DNA of 64,000 nt from Anoxybacillus sp. J5B_2022 (GTDB lineage: Bacteria; Bacillota; Bacilli; Bacillales; Anoxybacillaceae). Below are positions 8,887-20,277 of this stretch, one piece after another. Position numbers and translations under genes: made by a program. Each line of letters opens with the position of its first letter. Position 1 is the first letter of the stretch. The stretch spans positions 28,945 to 92,944 of the forward strand of contig NZ_JAPSMC010000003.1 in NCBI RefSeq assembly GCF_026847645.1, in the 5' to 3' direction. The notes under the pieces are model-generated. The model was not told where the DNA came from and did not search any database. It was given only the letters and a program-made list of their open reading frames with translations.

Positions 8887-9288
8887 ATGTCTACGCATGC
8901 ATACATAAAGCTTGTACCGGCATCGAAAAAGAAAACGATTACACTTGAAGACGTAAAAGAGCTGTTTCACACATATCAGGCAATGATGAAAAAAACAGGC
9001 GAGCAGCTCGGGTGGGGATTTGAAAACGCCTCGTTTCCTTATCAAATCGTAGAAGCAGACGGAAACGAACAATGGTTTTATTTGAAAGGAACGACCGACC
9101 GTTACCATTCGATTATTATTGGTGTCGGTCAAGAAGAAGAAACACCATTTATTCAAGTGACGCTCCCAAACAGCGCTACGCACGGAGACAAAGGGAAAGC
9201 GAACGAATTTTGCAAATTTCTCGCGAAACAATTAGAAGGAGAATTGCATTTATTTAATGGCAGAGTCATGTATTATTATAAACGATAG
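8887..9288 (+). CDS. DUF1885 family protein
   Basis: A 133-residue soluble protein, THAYIKLVPASKKKTITLED at the N-terminus, then GWGFENASFPYQI and the FIQVTLPNSATHGDKGKANE region, as in the Bacillaceae DUF1885 family, for which a Geobacillus structure exists to my recollection. Function is unknown. GGGGGTGATAGACC precedes the ATG. It is a monocistronic gene. Confidence 0.7.
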   Translation: MSTHAYIKLVPASKKKTITLEDVKELFHTYQAMMKKTGEQLGWGFENASFPYQIVEADGNEQWFYLKGTTDRYHSIIIGVGQEEETPFIQVTLPNSATHGDKGKANEFCKFLAKQLEGELHLFNGRVMYYYKR

Positions 9289-9307
9289 CCCAAAGCTATC
9301 GTTTTTT
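9281..9307. terminator. Terminator of the DUF1885 gene
   Basis: AACGATAGC (9281-9289) pairs with GCTATCGTT (9295-9303) and a T run follows; the stop codon lies inside the stem. It abuts the end of the opposing 79-residue gene. Confidence 0.8.
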
Positions 9308-9545
9308 ATATAAATTCCCACACGAAATGTTGGCAACTAAAATAAATGATGGCTGTAAAGCATGTCGTCCACAGCGCTTTTTTCGTTCGCATACCTACTT
9401 TCCGCGCAAGCAAAAACGCCAAATATAAAAACATGCAAAGCAACATCCCGCGAAATAGCGGGCGATCGCGACCAGACAGCCATTCGACGAGCGAAAAACT
9501 ACTCCAAATCATCATTTGCAGCAAAAAAACGACATACTCTTTCAT
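9306..9545 (-). CDS. Small membrane protein of unknown function
   Basis: A 79-residue protein with three predicted transmembrane helices (about residues 4-22, 31-49 and 56-75), a basic loop ARKVGMRTKK between the second and third, and a very hydrophobic C-terminus. I do not recognise the family. It is located just upstream of and divergent in coding direction to nothing else; the pdhD terminator lies behind it. Confidence 0.55.
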   Translation of the reverse strand: MKEYVVFLLQMMIWSSFSLVEWLSGRDRPLFRGMLLCMFLYLAFLLARKVGMRTKKALWTTCFTAIIYFSCQHFVWEFI

Positions 9546-9605
9546 CGGACGATCCCCTTTTTTCCTTTTACCATAACGATATGAACTCTCTAGATAAAAT
9601 AGTCA

Positions 9606-9642
9606 TAAAAAAAGGACATCCCACACCGGGACATCCTTTTGT
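9606..9642 (-). terminator. Terminator of the pdh operon
   Basis: On the minus strand AAAGGATGTCCC pairs with GGGATGTCCTTT (two G-U pairs, so stable only in this direction) and seven T follow. Confidence 0.85.
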
Positions 9643-9646
9643 TTCT

Positions 9647-11056
9647 TTATTTAATAATATGAATCGGGCTGCCGAGAATGACCTCGGCTGTTTCCATCGC
9701 AATCTCCCCTAAAGTCGGGTGCGCATGGATCGTCATCGCAATATCTTCCGCCGTCATGCCTGCTTCAATCGCAAGGCCAAGCTCTGCAATCATATCTGAC
9801 GCGTTCGGACCAACAATTTGTGCACCAATGATGACACCATCATCTTTACGCACGACGAGCTTCATAAAGCCTTCGGCATCGTTCAACGCTAATGCGCGAC
9901 CGTTTGCTGCAAACGGGAATTTCGCTGTTATTACTTCAATGCCTTCGTCTTTGGCTTGTTTTTCGAAATAGCCGACAGAAGCGCATTCTGGATCAGAGAA
10001 GACAACAGCAGGAATCGCCAAATAATCAATTTCTGACGGATGGCCGGCAATCGCTTCCGCAGCGATTTTTCCTTCGTAAGACGCTTTATGTGCTAGAGGC
10101 GGACCAGCAACAATATCACCAATCGCATAAATATTCGGTACGCTCGTACGGCATTGTTTGTCGATTTCGATTAATCCACGCTCCGTCATTTTAATGCCCA
10201 CTTGTTCGAGTCCTAGTTCATCTGTGTTTGGACGGCGACCGACTGTCACAAGCACATAGTCAGCATCAACGGTTTTTGTCTCGCCTTTCACTTCAAATGT
10301 AACCGTTACACCATCTTCACGCTCTTCAACACCTTTGGCGATCGCGTTTGTAAATACGTCGACGCCTTTGTTCTTTAAGCGGCGCTTCACAACTGCCGTC
10401 ATCTGCTTTTCAAAGCCAGAAAGAATTTCGTCAGCACCTTCAAGAATCGTTACTTTTGTACCAAAGTTTGCATATGCAGTGCCAAGTTCTGTACCGATAT
10501 AGCCGCCGCCGATGACTACCATCGATTTCGGAATTTCCGGCAAGTTTAACGCACCTGTGGAATCAAGTACGCGTTTCGAGAACTTAAACGCTGGCAGTTC
10601 AATCGGGCGAGAACCAGTCGCGATAATTGCGTTTTTGAATTTGTACGTTTGCGCGCTATTTTCCGTCATGACACGCACCGTATTCGCATCGACAAAATAC
10701 GCTTCCCCGCGGACGATCTCGACTTTATTTCCTTTTAACAGTCCTTCTACGCCGCCTGTTAATTTTTTCACGACGCTCGCTTTCCACTCTTGCACTTTGG
10801 CAAAATCAACCGTCACGTTTTCTGCTTTAATGCCCATCTCTTCAGAATGTGTTGCCACTTCATAGCGATGCCCCGCCGAAATTAACGCTTTCGATGGGAT
10901 GCAGCCAACGTTTAAACAAACGCCGCCAAGATTGCCTTTTTCCACAATTGTTACTTTTTGGCCTAATTGGGCGGCGCGGATCGCGGCAACATATCCGCCA
11001 GGACCGGCACCAACGACAAGTGTTTCCGTTTCAATTGCAAAATCGCCGACTACCAT
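9647..11056 (-). CDS. pdhD: Dihydrolipoamide dehydrogenase (E3)
   Basis: E3 of the pyruvate dehydrogenase complex; reoxidises dihydrolipoamide on E2 with FAD and NAD+. The 469 residues include the FAD-binding [12 protein letters not shown] near residue 15, the redox disulfide CLNVGC, the NAD-binding [10 protein letters not shown], the second FAD motif ([14 protein letters not shown]) and the dimer-interface HAHPTLGE with the catalytic His-Glu pair. It is the last gene of pdhABCD, four bases after pdhC, and probably also serves 2-oxoglutarate dehydrogenase. Confidence 0.97.
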   Translation of the reverse strand: MVVGDFAIETETLVVGAGPGGYVAAIRAAQLGQKVTIVEKGNLGGVCLNVGCIPSKALISAGHRYEVATHSEEMGIKAENVTVDFAKVQEWKASVVKKLTGGVEGLLKGNKVEIVRGEAYFVDANTVRVMTENSAQTYKFKNAIIATGSRPIELPAFKFSKRVLDSTGALNLPEIPKSMVVIGGGYIGTELGTAYANFGTKVTILEGADEILSGFEKQMTAVVKRRLKNKGVDVFTNAIAKGVEEREDGVTVTFEVKGETKTVDADYVLVTVGRRPNTDELGLEQVGIKMTERGLIEIDKQCRTSVPNIYAIGDIVAGPPLAHKASYEGKIAAEAIAGHPSEIDYLAIPAVVFSDPECASVGYFEKQAKDEGIEVITAKFPFAANGRALALNDAEGFMKLVVRKDDGVIIGAQIVGPNASDMIAELGLAIEAGMTAEDIAMTIHAHPTLGEIAMETAEVILGSPIHIIK

Positions 11057-11060
11057 TGTT

Positions 11061-12389
<1,329 letters not shown>

Positions 12390-12405
12390 TCACGAATGCT
12401 ATGGA

Positions 12406-12425
12406 GGAGGAAGATCCCTTCCTCC
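12406..12425 (-). other. Intercistronic hairpin between pdhB and pdhC
   Basis: GGAGGAAG and CTTCCTCC form a perfect 8-bp stem with a four-base loop but no T run in either direction at the right distance. It may be an RNA processing or stabilising element that sets different E1 and E2 mRNA levels; this is inference. Confidence 0.45.
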
Positions 12426-12435
12426 TTCCCCTTTT

Positions 12436-13413
12436 TTAGAAACTCATGACTTTTTTCGCTGCTTCGATCACATCTTTAAAGTTCGGTAACCAAACTGGTT
12501 CTGCTTGCGAGAACGGATAAACGGTATCTGGTGCAGCTACGCGCAACACTGGTGCTTCAAGGCTGAGAATCGCTCGTTCATTAATTTCTGCTACGACGTT
12601 TGCCGCAATACCTGCTTGCTTTTGCGCTTCTTGTACAACAATGGCGCGGCCTGTTTTTTCAACAGACGCAATAATCGTTTCAACGTCGAGCGGCTGAACA
12701 GTGCGTAAATCCACAACTTCTGCCGAAATGCCTTCTTTTTCAAGCTCCGATGCCGCTTTTAACGACTCGTGTACCATCGCACCATACGTAATAATTGAAA
12801 CGTCTTTTCCTTCGCGCTTAATGTCGGCTTTGCCGATCGGAATCGTATATTCCCCTTCCGGCACTTCTTGACGGAATGAACGATACAATTTCATGTGCTC
12901 TAAAAAGATGACCGGATCGTTGTCACGAATCGCCGAAATGAGCAATCCTTTTGCATCGTACGGCGTGGAAGGAATGACTACTTTTAAACCAGGCTGTTGC
13001 GCAACAAGTCCTTCTAAGCTATCCGCATGCAATTCCGGCGTATGAACACCGCCACCAAATGGCGAACGAATCGTAATCGGTGCGTGGAAACGCCCACCTG
13101 AGCGATAACGCATGCGCGCCATTTGTCCGGAGATCGAATCCATTACTTCATACACGAACCCGAAAAATTGAATTTCCGGAACTGGACGGAACCCTTGTAG
13201 CGCTAGACCGATCGCCAAACCGCCGATCCCTGACTCCGCAAGCGGTGTGTCAAATACGCGCTCTTCGCCAAATTCCGCTTGTAACCCTTCCGTTGCACGG
13301 AATACGCCACCGTTTACTCCAACGTCTTCCCCGAACACTAACACGTTTGGATCGTTTTTCATTTCGATGCGCAACGCATCCGTGATCGCTTGAATCATTG
13401 TCATTTGCGCCAT
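12436..13413 (-). CDS. pdhB: Pyruvate dehydrogenase E1 beta subunit
   Basis: A 325-residue transketolase-fold subunit, with PdhA forming the ThDP-dependent E1 heterotetramer that decarboxylates pyruvate. Characteristic segments: [32 protein letters not shown] and the [15 protein letters not shown] stretch; the C-terminal transketolase domain ends in [15 protein letters not shown]. The ATG lies two bases after the pdhA stop, so translation is coupled. Confidence 0.97.
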   Translation of the reverse strand: MAQMTMIQAITDALRIEMKNDPNVLVFGEDVGVNGGVFRATEGLQAEFGEERVFDTPLAESGIGGLAIGLALQGFRPVPEIQFFGFVYEVMDSISGQMARMRYRSGGRFHAPITIRSPFGGGVHTPELHADSLEGLVAQQPGLKVVIPSTPYDAKGLLISAIRDNDPVIFLEHMKLYRSFRQEVPEGEYTIPIGKADIKREGKDVSIITYGAMVHESLKAASELEKEGISAEVVDLRTVQPLDVETIIASVEKTGRAIVVQEAQKQAGIAANVVAEINERAILSLEAPVLRVAAPDTVYPFSQAEPVWLPNFKDVIEAAKKVMSF

Positions 13414-13415
13414 GC

Positions 13416-14684
<1,269 letters not shown>

Positions 14685-14700
14685 TTATTCAATAAAAATT

Positions 14701-14754
14701 AATACAATACTCACTTGTATTTTTTAGTTTACACCTTCTTATTTCAGACGTCAA
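14701..14754 (-). promoter_or_regulatory. Candidate pdh operon promoter and palindromic operator
   Basis: On the minus strand TTGACG (14749-14754), 17-bp spacer, TAAACT (14726-14731) would start transcription near 14719, leaving a leader of almost 200 bases before pdhA. The start point falls in a perfect inverted repeat, AATACAA (14715-14721) and TTGTATT (14701-14707) with a 7-base centre, a plausible repressor site. No known regulator consensus was matched. The long AT-rich leader (14526-14718) holds no gene that I can see. Confidence 0.45.
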
Positions 14755-14872
14755 TTACTTTGATCTTACTAAATTACACTATTGGTATGTTTTTTAAATA
14801 AAAAAGATCTGTTATAGTATATATCTAAATCTGTATTATATTCTGTACTATATCATATCATCCAATTTTATG

Positions 14873-14896
14873 TAAAAAGCTGTCGTGTCGACAGCT
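14873..14896 (-). terminator. Terminator of the ykyA remnant
   Basis: On the minus strand AGCTGTCG and CGACAGCT with loop ACA, followed by five T. It begins on the stop codon of the remnant gene. Confidence 0.8.
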
Positions 14897-15111
14897 ATTG
14901 AAGTTCATCGTGTAATTGTTTCTTTTCTTGATTGTACTGCTTTGTATATTCGTTAAATTGCTCGTTAGCATCGAACATTTTTTGATACGCATCGTTGATA
15001 TTTCGCTACTTGCTCAAATAGGTTGACCATTTCTTTTTCAGATGCCCACATATTGCAAGCTTGTAGTAAAATAACGATGAGCATGGATAGTATACATTTC
15101 GTTGCTTTCAA
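14895..15111 (-). pseudogene. ykyA: ykyA remnant: lipoprotein gene with large internal deletion and frameshift
   Basis: A TTG start at 15111 seven bases after GAAGGGA opens a lipoprotein signal peptide (KCILSMLIVILLQAC, lipobox LLQAC) followed by SEKEMVNLFEQVAK. About 30 codons in, the frame is lost. In another frame the DNA from about 14998 to the TAG at 14895 encodes NDAYQKMFDANEQFNEYTKQ and a charged tail, matching the C-terminus of the YkyA family of putative wall-binding lipoproteins (about 200 residues). Only some 70 codons remain, so roughly 130-150 central codons are gone and the junction is out of frame. In B. subtilis ykyA also sits between def and pdhA. The original terminator is intact. 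Confidence 0.75.
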
Positions 15112-15198
15112 TAATTGTTCCCTTCTTTCTTTTCGCTATTTTGTTTACGTCAAAAGGAAATGTTTGATAAACTTACATTTATAAAGGAGTGAACAGCG

Positions 15199-15753
15199 AT
15201 GATTACGATGAAAGATATTATTAAAGAAGGGCATCCAACATTGAGGCAAATAGCGGAACCGGTCTCTCTTCCAGCGTCCGAAGAAGATCAAGCGATTTTA
15301 CAAAGCTTATTAGAATATGTAAAAATGAGCCAAGATCCTGATTTAGCAGCCAAATACGGACTACGCCCAGGCATCGGATTAGCTGCGCCGCAAATTAATG
15401 TATCGAAACGAATGATTGCCGTTCACGTGCAAGATGAAAAAGGGACATTGTATAGCTATGCGTTATTTAATCCGAAAATTACAAGCCATTCGGTGCAAAT
15501 GTGCTATTTAACAAGCGGGGAAGGATGCTTATCCGTTGACCGCGACGTCCCTGGCTACGTCCCGCGCTATGCCCGCATTACGGTGACCGGTACGACGTTA
15601 GAAGGGGAAACGGTTACTTTGCGTTTAAAAGGATTGCTAGCCGTTGTTTTCCAACATGAAATCGACCATTTAAACGGCATTATGTTTTACGACCATATCG
15701 ATCAAGAAAACCCGTTTAAAGTTCCAGAAAATGCAATCCCTATCGAACGCTGA
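15199..15753 (+). CDS. def: Peptide deformylase
   Basis: Removes the formyl group from the N-terminal methionine of nascent proteins. All three signatures are present in the 184 residues: GIGLAAPQ (58-65), EGCLS with metal ligand C110, and QHEIDH with H153 and H157 as ligands and E154 catalytic. This is the Gram-positive type with the longer insertion. AAAGGAGTG precedes the ATG. The length equals B. subtilis DefB, whose neighbours ykrA and ykyA also match. Confidence 0.96.
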   Translation: MITMKDIIKEGHPTLRQIAEPVSLPASEEDQAILQSLLEYVKMSQDPDLAAKYGLRPGIGLAAPQINVSKRMIAVHVQDEKGTLYSYALFNPKITSHSVQMCYLTSGEGCLSVDRDVPGYVPRYARITVTGTTLEGETVTLRLKGLLAVVFQHEIDHLNGIMFYDHIDQENPFKVPENAIPIER

Positions 15754-15754
15754 G

Positions 15755-15785
15755 CAAAAAGAAGGGCACCTCGGCCCTTCTTTAT
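15755..15785. terminator. Bidirectional terminator between def and ykrA
   Basis: AAAGAAGGGC pairs with GCCCTTCTTT around a short loop, with T run rightward and A tract leftward; it overlaps the ykrA stop codon region. Confidence 0.8.
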
Positions 15786-16561
15786 TTAATTAACTCCAAC
15801 TGCTGTAGTCCGTATAAAATTCCTTCTTCGTCGACCCGCTTCGTTACAAGGTCCGCTACCTTTTTTACTTCTTCTTTTGCATTGCCCATCGCTACTCCCG
15901 TGCCAACAAACTGTAACATCTCCATATCGTTCAGTCCGTCGCCAAACGCGTATACGTCTTCTTTTGGAATGCCGATTCGCTCAATTAGTTTGCGAATGCC
16001 TTCCGCCTTTGAGCCGCCAAACGGCAACACATCCGTCGATACACTATGCCAGCGGACAAAATGAAACTCCGGATAGGCCTGCACATACGCATATTCTTCT
16101 TCCGGCTTGCAAAACAATAGCGCCTGATAAATATCACGGTTTTCGTAATAAGCGGCATCCAACGGAGGATGAGAAAATTTTAAACTGCCCATGCTTTCAT
16201 GAATGTATGGGTGATTTTCCACACTCGCCCGCATGTTTTCCGCGTCCATAAAAACAAGCGGATGCCCGTTTTCGTGGGCAGATTCCTTCAATTCATGCAG
16301 CTTATGGCGCTGCAAAGGGTTTTTATAAATGACACTTCCTTCAAACACAACATATTGACCATTAAAACTGACAAACGAATCAATCTCCAATTTCTTTCGT
16401 AAATCTGCAAACATAAACGGTGCTCTTCCAGTGGCGATCGCGACATACACACCAACTTCTCTTAACGCCTGCACCGCTTGGACTGTCGATCGCGGCAGTT
16501 CTTTTTTTTCGTCAAGTAACGTTCCGTCGATATCAAAAAACACAATTTTTTTTCCCATCAT
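15782..16561 (-). CDS. ykrA: HAD-superfamily (Cof type IIB) sugar-phosphate phosphatase YkrA
   Basis: A 259-residue HAD hydrolase. Motif I is FFDIDGTLL (nucleophile and acid Asp at the DxD), motif II IATGR, motif III lysine in GGSKAEGI, motif IV FGDGLNDMEM; a type IIB cap lies between motifs II and III. Such enzymes dephosphorylate sugar phosphates and nucleotides; the natural substrate is unknown. Two adjacent ATGs (16561, 16558) follow GGTGAG. A TTGACA -35 box with 17-bp spacing to a weak TAACGT lies about 60 bases upstream. Confidence 0.85.
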   Translation of the reverse strand: MMGKKIVFFDIDGTLLDEKKELPRSTVQAVQALREVGVYVAIATGRAPFMFADLRKKLEIDSFVSFNGQYVVFEGSVIYKNPLQRHKLHELKESAHENGHPLVFMDAENMRASVENHPYIHESMGSLKFSHPPLDAAYYENRDIYQALLFCKPEEEYAYVQAYPEFHFVRWHSVSTDVLPFGGSKAEGIRKLIERIGIPKEDVYAFGDGLNDMEMLQFVGTGVAMGNAKEEVKKVADLVTKRVDEEGILYGLQQLELIK

Positions 16562-16695
16562 TTCTCACCTATACAATAAAAATCTTTGTTTCATCACTAC
16601 GTTAATGGAAAAAATAAGCGGTGTCAAATAAAACGAGGTTCCAACTTTCTCCATGAAAAACACGCCTTCATATTCATATACTAAAGACAAGGACA

Positions 16696-16723
16696 TTTAC
16701 TTTCTCCAAGAAATGAGTACAAT
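16696..16723 (+). promoter_or_regulatory. Promoter of the 23-residue peptide gene
   Basis: TTTACT (16696-16701), 16-bp spacer, TACAAT (16718-16723). Predicted start near 16730, right at the ribosome binding site, so the leader is very short. Confidence 0.55.
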
Positions 16724-16745
16724 AAGAAGTAGGGAGTGGTGTGAG

Positions 16746-16817
16746 ATGTTGAAAAAGCTCAAGAAAAAATTGCTCCAACAATGGAAAGATTTGCTCCGAA
16801 AGAAATCCATCGCCTAG
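16746..16817 (+). CDS. Unrecognised 23-residue cationic amphipathic peptide
   Basis: An ATG nine bases after AGGGAG opens 23 codons ending in TAG. The product starts MLKKLKKKLL, has QQWKDLL in the middle and ends RKKSIA: eight Lys, one Arg, one Asp (net about +8), with Leu/Trp spaced 3-4 residues apart (2, 5, 9, 13, 16), which makes one hydrophobic face on a helix. It has its own promoter and a strong terminator seven bases after the stop, so the unit looks complete rather than accidental. I do not recognise it. A membrane-active or RNA-binding peptide is possible; a small regulatory RNA with a fortuitous frame is the alternative. Confidence 0.5.
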   Translation: MLKKLKKKLLQQWKDLLRKKSIA

Positions 16818-16823
16818 CGTCAT

Positions 16824-16856
16824 AAGCCCTTCTGTAAGAAGAAGGGCTTTCTTTTA
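16824..16856 (+). terminator. Terminator of the 23-residue peptide gene
   Basis: AAGCCCTTCT (16824-16833) pairs with AGAAGGGCTT (16840-16849), followed by a T-rich tract. Confidence 0.85.
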
Positions 16857-16968
16857 AAACGATGCCATGAATGAAACTGCCTCATTTCGTCAAAGATGAT
16901 AACGCCCGCAAACAAAGGACGGATAAAATACCGAAAATAAAAAACATGAAAAACATCTTCATTTTATA

Positions 16969-16974
16969 TATAAT
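16969..16974 (+). promoter_or_regulatory. Likely -10 box for rpoY-rnjA
   Basis: TATAAT within an AT-rich stretch 45 bases before the rpoY ATG. No good -35 lies 16-18 bp upstream, so only the -10 is proposed. Confidence 0.35.
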
Positions 16975-17018
16975 AAAAAAGTTAAGGAAATTATCGGTCA
17001 GTAAGGAGAGATTTTGCA

Positions 17019-17228
17019 ATGATTTTTAAAGTGTTTTATCAGGAGAATCCGAATGAAGTGCCTGTGAGGGAAAAAACGAGGACGTTGTATATTGAAGCGG
17101 AATCAGAGCGCGACGTACGCCAAAAATTAAAAGATCGGAACCTCAACATTGAGTACATTCAACTGCTTAAAGGTGCTCATTTAGAATATGAAAAACAAAG
17201 CCCAAATTTTTCGGTATTGGAGATTTAA
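17019..17228 (+). CDS. rpoY: RNA polymerase epsilon subunit
   Basis: A 69-residue small RNA polymerase subunit of Firmicutes (formerly YkzG, DUF1447). [18 protein letters not shown] at the start, [16 protein letters not shown] and the NFSVLEI end match the family. It binds core polymerase. GGAGAG precedes the ATG, and the gene ends three bases before rnjA, the conserved arrangement. Confidence 0.92.
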   Translation: MIFKVFYQENPNEVPVREKTRTLYIEAESERDVRQKLKDRNLNIEYIQLLKGAHLEYEKQSPNFSVLEI

Positions 17229-17231
17229 ACG

Positions 17232-18899
17232 ATGAAATTTTTAAAAGAAAACCAAGTTGGCGTATTTGCTCTCGGCGGATTAGGCGAGATTGGAAAAAAT
17301 ACATATGGCGTACAATTTCAAGATGAAATTATTGTAATTGATGCTGGTATTAAGTTTCCAGAAGATGAATTGCTCGGTATTGATTATGTCATTCCAGATT
17401 ACAGCTATTTAGTGAAAAACGCGGAGAAAGTAAAAGGGGTATTTATTACTCACGGGCATGAAGACCATATTGGTGGCATTCCGTATTTGCTTCGCCAAGT
17501 GAACGTTCCGATTTACGGAGGTAAACTTGCCTTAGGACTCATTCGCAACAAATTAGAAGAGCACGGACTGTTAAGCCAAACGAAATTGATCGAAATTAAA
17601 GAAGACGATACTATTCGCTTTCAAAAGACAGCGGTCACGTTTTTCCGGACGACCCACAGCATACCGGACAGCTATGGCATCGTCGTGAAAACTCCTGCGG
17701 GGCAAATCGTACATACAGGGGATTTTAAATTTGACTTTACCCCTGTCGGTGAGCCGGCTAATTTAACAAAAATGGCCGAGATCGGAAAAGAAGGCGTGTT
17801 ATGTCTATTGTCCGACAGCACAAATAGCGAAATCCCGCATTTTACGATGTCGGAGCGCCGCGTCGGCGAAAGCATTCATGATATTTTCCGGAAAGTGCAA
17901 GGACGGATCATTTTCGCAACGTTCGCTTCCAATATCCATCGTTTGCAACAAGTGACAGAAGCAGCGGTTTTAAACAACCGCAAAATTGCCGTATTCGGCC
18001 GCAGCATGGAAGCAGCGATTGAGATTGGACAGCAGCTCGGCTATATTAAATGTCCGAAAGATACGTTTATTGACGCCGGACAAATTAATCGTCTTCCAGC
18101 CAACCGCATTACGATTTTATGCACAGGAAGCCAAGGGGAACCGATGGCCGCTCTATCGCGCATCGCCAACGGTACACACCGCCAAATTCAAATCATCCCT
18201 GGTGATACGGTCGTCTTCTCTTCTTCTCCAATCCCAGGGAATACGGTGAGCGTCAATCGAACGATCAATATGCTGTATCGTGCGGGAGCAGAAGTCATTC
18301 ACGGACCGTTAAGCGACATCCACACCTCCGGCCACGGCGGACAAGAAGAACAAAAATTGATGATCCGCCTGATGAAACCGAAATATTTCATGCCGATTCA
18401 CGGAGAATACCGGATGCAAAAAATGCACGCCAAACTCGCGGTCGATTGTGGCGTGCCGGAAGAAAACTGCTTTATTATGGACAACGGAGAAGTGCTTGGA
18501 TTAAGCGAAGACGAAGCAGGCATCGTTGGAAAAGTGCCATCAGGTTCTGTCTATATTGACGGCAGCGGCATCGGCGATATCGGCAATATCGTCTTACGCG
18601 ACCGCCGCATTCTTTCGGAAGAAGGGCTTGTCATTGTCGTTGTCAGCATTAACATGAAAGAGTTTAAAATCGCCGCCGGTCCAGATATTATTTCCCGTGG
18701 ATTTGTGTATATGCGCGAATCCGGCGATTTAATTAACGACGCACAAGCGCTCATTACGAAACATCTCGAAAAAGTGCTTGAACGCAAAACGAACCAATGG
18801 TCCGAAATTAAAAACGAAATTACCGACACCCTCGCACCGTTTTTATATGAAAAAACAAAACGAAAACCGATGATTTTGCCAATTATCATGGAAATTTAA
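17232..18899 (+). CDS. rnjA: Ribonuclease J1
   Basis: Essential 5'-3' exoribonuclease and endoribonuclease of Bacillus mRNA decay and 16S rRNA maturation. The 555-residue length equals B. subtilis RNase J1. The metallo-beta-lactamase motif [10 protein letters not shown] supplies H74, H76, D78 and H79; the beta-CASP region contains GRSMEAA and the SSPIPGN segment, and [10 protein letters not shown] holds a further metal histidine; the C-terminal domain closes the protein. No ribosome binding site beyond the rpoY end is needed if translation is coupled across the three-base gap. Confidence 0.96.
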   Translation: MKFLKENQVGVFALGGLGEIGKNTYGVQFQDEIIVIDAGIKFPEDELLGIDYVIPDYSYLVKNAEKVKGVFITHGHEDHIGGIPYLLRQVNVPIYGGKLALGLIRNKLEEHGLLSQTKLIEIKEDDTIRFQKTAVTFFRTTHSIPDSYGIVVKTPAGQIVHTGDFKFDFTPVGEPANLTKMAEIGKEGVLCLLSDSTNSEIPHFTMSERRVGESIHDIFRKVQGRIIFATFASNIHRLQQVTEAAVLNNRKIAVFGRSMEAAIEIGQQLGYIKCPKDTFIDAGQINRLPANRITILCTGSQGEPMAALSRIANGTHRQIQIIPGDTVVFSSSPIPGNTVSVNRTINMLYRAGAEVIHGPLSDIHTSGHGGQEEQKLMIRLMKPKYFMPIHGEYRMQKMHAKLAVDCGVPEENCFIMDNGEVLGLSEDEAGIVGKVPSGSVYIDGSGIGDIGNIVLRDRRILSEEGLVIVVVSINMKEFKIAAGPDIISRGFVYMRESGDLINDAQALITKHLEKVLERKTNQWSEIKNEITDTLAPFLYEKTKRKPMILPIIMEI

Positions 18900-18929
18900 A
18901 AAAACCGCTCTGTTATGAGCGGTTTTTTT
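18899..18929 (+). terminator. Terminator of rpoY-rnjA
   Basis: AACCGCTC and GAGCGGTT stem with loop TGTTAT, A tract before and seven T after. Confidence 0.9.
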
Positions 18930-18940
18930 ACTATAAAATG

Positions 18941-19020
18941 GAGCTGCTGTCTAGTTCCAAGCGCCAGCTAATGCTCTCCGTCTTTTTCTTAAGCGGCTAA
19001 GGCTTGTGTGGCCTCCTCAG
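18941..19020. repeat. Divergent copy of the dispersed intergenic repeat
   Basis: Contains GCTGTCTAG (18946-18954) and, about 35 bases on, a CTTTTTCTTAAG end, as in the copy at 63738-63780. No reading frame is visible between the rnjA terminator and the end of ktrC. Confidence 0.45.
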
Positions 19021-19035
19021 ATCTGAGTGCTTTCC

Positions 19036-19704
19036 TTATTCGTTGCTCACGACTTTCGCTTCGAAGCGGTCGATATCTTCATCCGCGCCGATGACAATGA
19101 GCACATCGCCTTTGCGAATAATTTCCGAAGCAAGCGGCGACACAATGACTTGATTGCCACGTTTAATCGCCACGATGTTAATGCCATAGCGAGCGCGAAT
19201 ATCGAGCTCTAACAACGAATGCCCGTCCAAACGGTCGCTTGCGGCAATTTCTACAATACTATGTACATCCGACAGTTCTAAATAGTCGAGAACGTTATTA
19301 GAAATAATGCTATGAGCAATCCGCTCTCCCATATCCCGTTCTGGGTGAACGACTTGGTCGGCGCCGATTTTCTTTAACACTTTTTCATGGTAATCGTTTG
19401 TCGCTTTTACGGTAATGTTTTGCACCCCAAGTTCTTTTAAAATTAATGTCGTTAAAATACTTGCTTGAATGTTGTCACCAATCGCCACAATCACATGGTC
19501 AAAATTGCGGATTCCTAAACTTTTCAATACGGCTTCATCGGTTGAATCCCCTACCACGGCATGGGAAGCGATCGACGCATATTCATTGACGCGATCCTCA
19601 TCAATGTCAATTGCCAACACTTCCATGCCTTGCTCGCTTAATGTGCGGCAAATGCTGCCGCCGAAACGACCGAGCCCAATAACCGCAAACTGCTTCTTTT
19701 TCAC
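19036..19704 (-). CDS. ktrC: KtrC, RCK subunit of the Ktr potassium transporter
   Basis: A 222-residue cytosolic gating ring protein. The N-terminal RCK-N domain has the nucleotide-binding GLGRFGGSI motif and the conserved aspartate at the end of the second strand (VLAIDIDEDRV); the RCK-C domain (about 135-220) is the usual c-di-AMP site in this family. It regulates KtrD for low-affinity K+ uptake. The GTG at 19704 is seven bases from GGGGG. In B. subtilis ktrC is likewise next to rnjA. Confidence 0.9.
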   Translation of the reverse strand: MKKKQFAVIGLGRFGGSICRTLSEQGMEVLAIDIDEDRVNEYASIASHAVVGDSTDEAVLKSLGIRNFDHVIVAIGDNIQASILTTLILKELGVQNITVKATNDYHEKVLKKIGADQVVHPERDMGERIAHSIISNNVLDYLELSDVHSIVEIAASDRLDGHSLLELDIRARYGINIVAIKRGNQVIVSPLASEIIRKGDVLIVIGADEDIDRFEAKVVSNE

Positions 19705-19821
19705 ATGAATTCCCCCAATATTAGGTTTGCTATACTTTCAAATGTAATACGTCCTCTTTAAAAACGCAAACAAGAAAAGTGATGATTTTCCATTAAATTT
19801 TATTGTACAACTCCTTATAAC

Positions 19822-19855
19822 AAAAAAGAACTAGCCAGACGGCGTAGTTCCTTTT
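19822..19855 (-). terminator. Terminator downstream of ykuV
   Basis: On the minus strand GGAACTA and TAGTTC arms with an inner GCC/GGC pair, followed by six T. Confidence 0.8.
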
Positions 19856-19860
19856 GCTCG

Positions 19861-20220
19861 TTATTCCGTTTTTTGATTTTCTTCCAACACACGGGTAACG
19901 CGTTTTTCGAGCATTTTCATGCCACTTCCTCCTGCTTGGAAATGGCGAAGTTTCCCTTCCGCGTCAAACACATAGTACGCAGGAACATATTGGTTCTCGA
20001 ACGCTTCTGTAATTTTATGTTCGTTATCGATTAAAATTGGTTGCGTGATCCCATGTTCCTCCGCTGTTTGTTTCACAAGTTCGATATCTAAATCTTTCTC
20101 GGAACGCGGCATATGCACAGCGACGACGTTCAATTCATGTTGATAGCGATCGCGAAACTCATTCACTTGCGGCATCGCTTCTTTGCAAAGATGGCAGCTT
20201 ACGGACCAAAAATGAATCAA
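19861..20220 (-). pseudogene. ykuV: ykuV, 5'-truncated thioredoxin-like thiol-disulfide oxidoreductase
   Basis: A TlpA/ResA-like thioredoxin fold with the active-site CHLC motif, then MPQVNEFRDRYQ, VVAVHMPRSEKD, the cis-Pro VPAYYVF and GGSGMKMLEKRV, closely matching B. subtilis YkuV. YkuV has about 30 residues before the IHFWS strand; here the frame is closed by a TAA just upstream and only 55 bases separate it from ykuS. Homology begins at ACG-TTG-ATT. The TTG at 20220 could initiate, but its nearest ribosome binding site (AGAAGG) is 11 bases away. The active site is intact, so a shortened product is possible. Confidence 0.65.
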
Positions 20221-20249
20221 CGTCAGTTAGACCTTCTTTGCTGAATATC

Positions 20250-20277
20250 AACCAAGTCGCCTTCGCTTTTCTTGGTT
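20250..20277. repeat. Dispersed repeat copy forming a hairpin
   Basis: AACCAAG (20250-20256) and CTTGGTT (20271-20277) enclose the repeat core GTCGCCTTCGCTTTT. It overlaps the ykuS stop and lies where the start of ykuV is missing. Confidence 0.55.
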
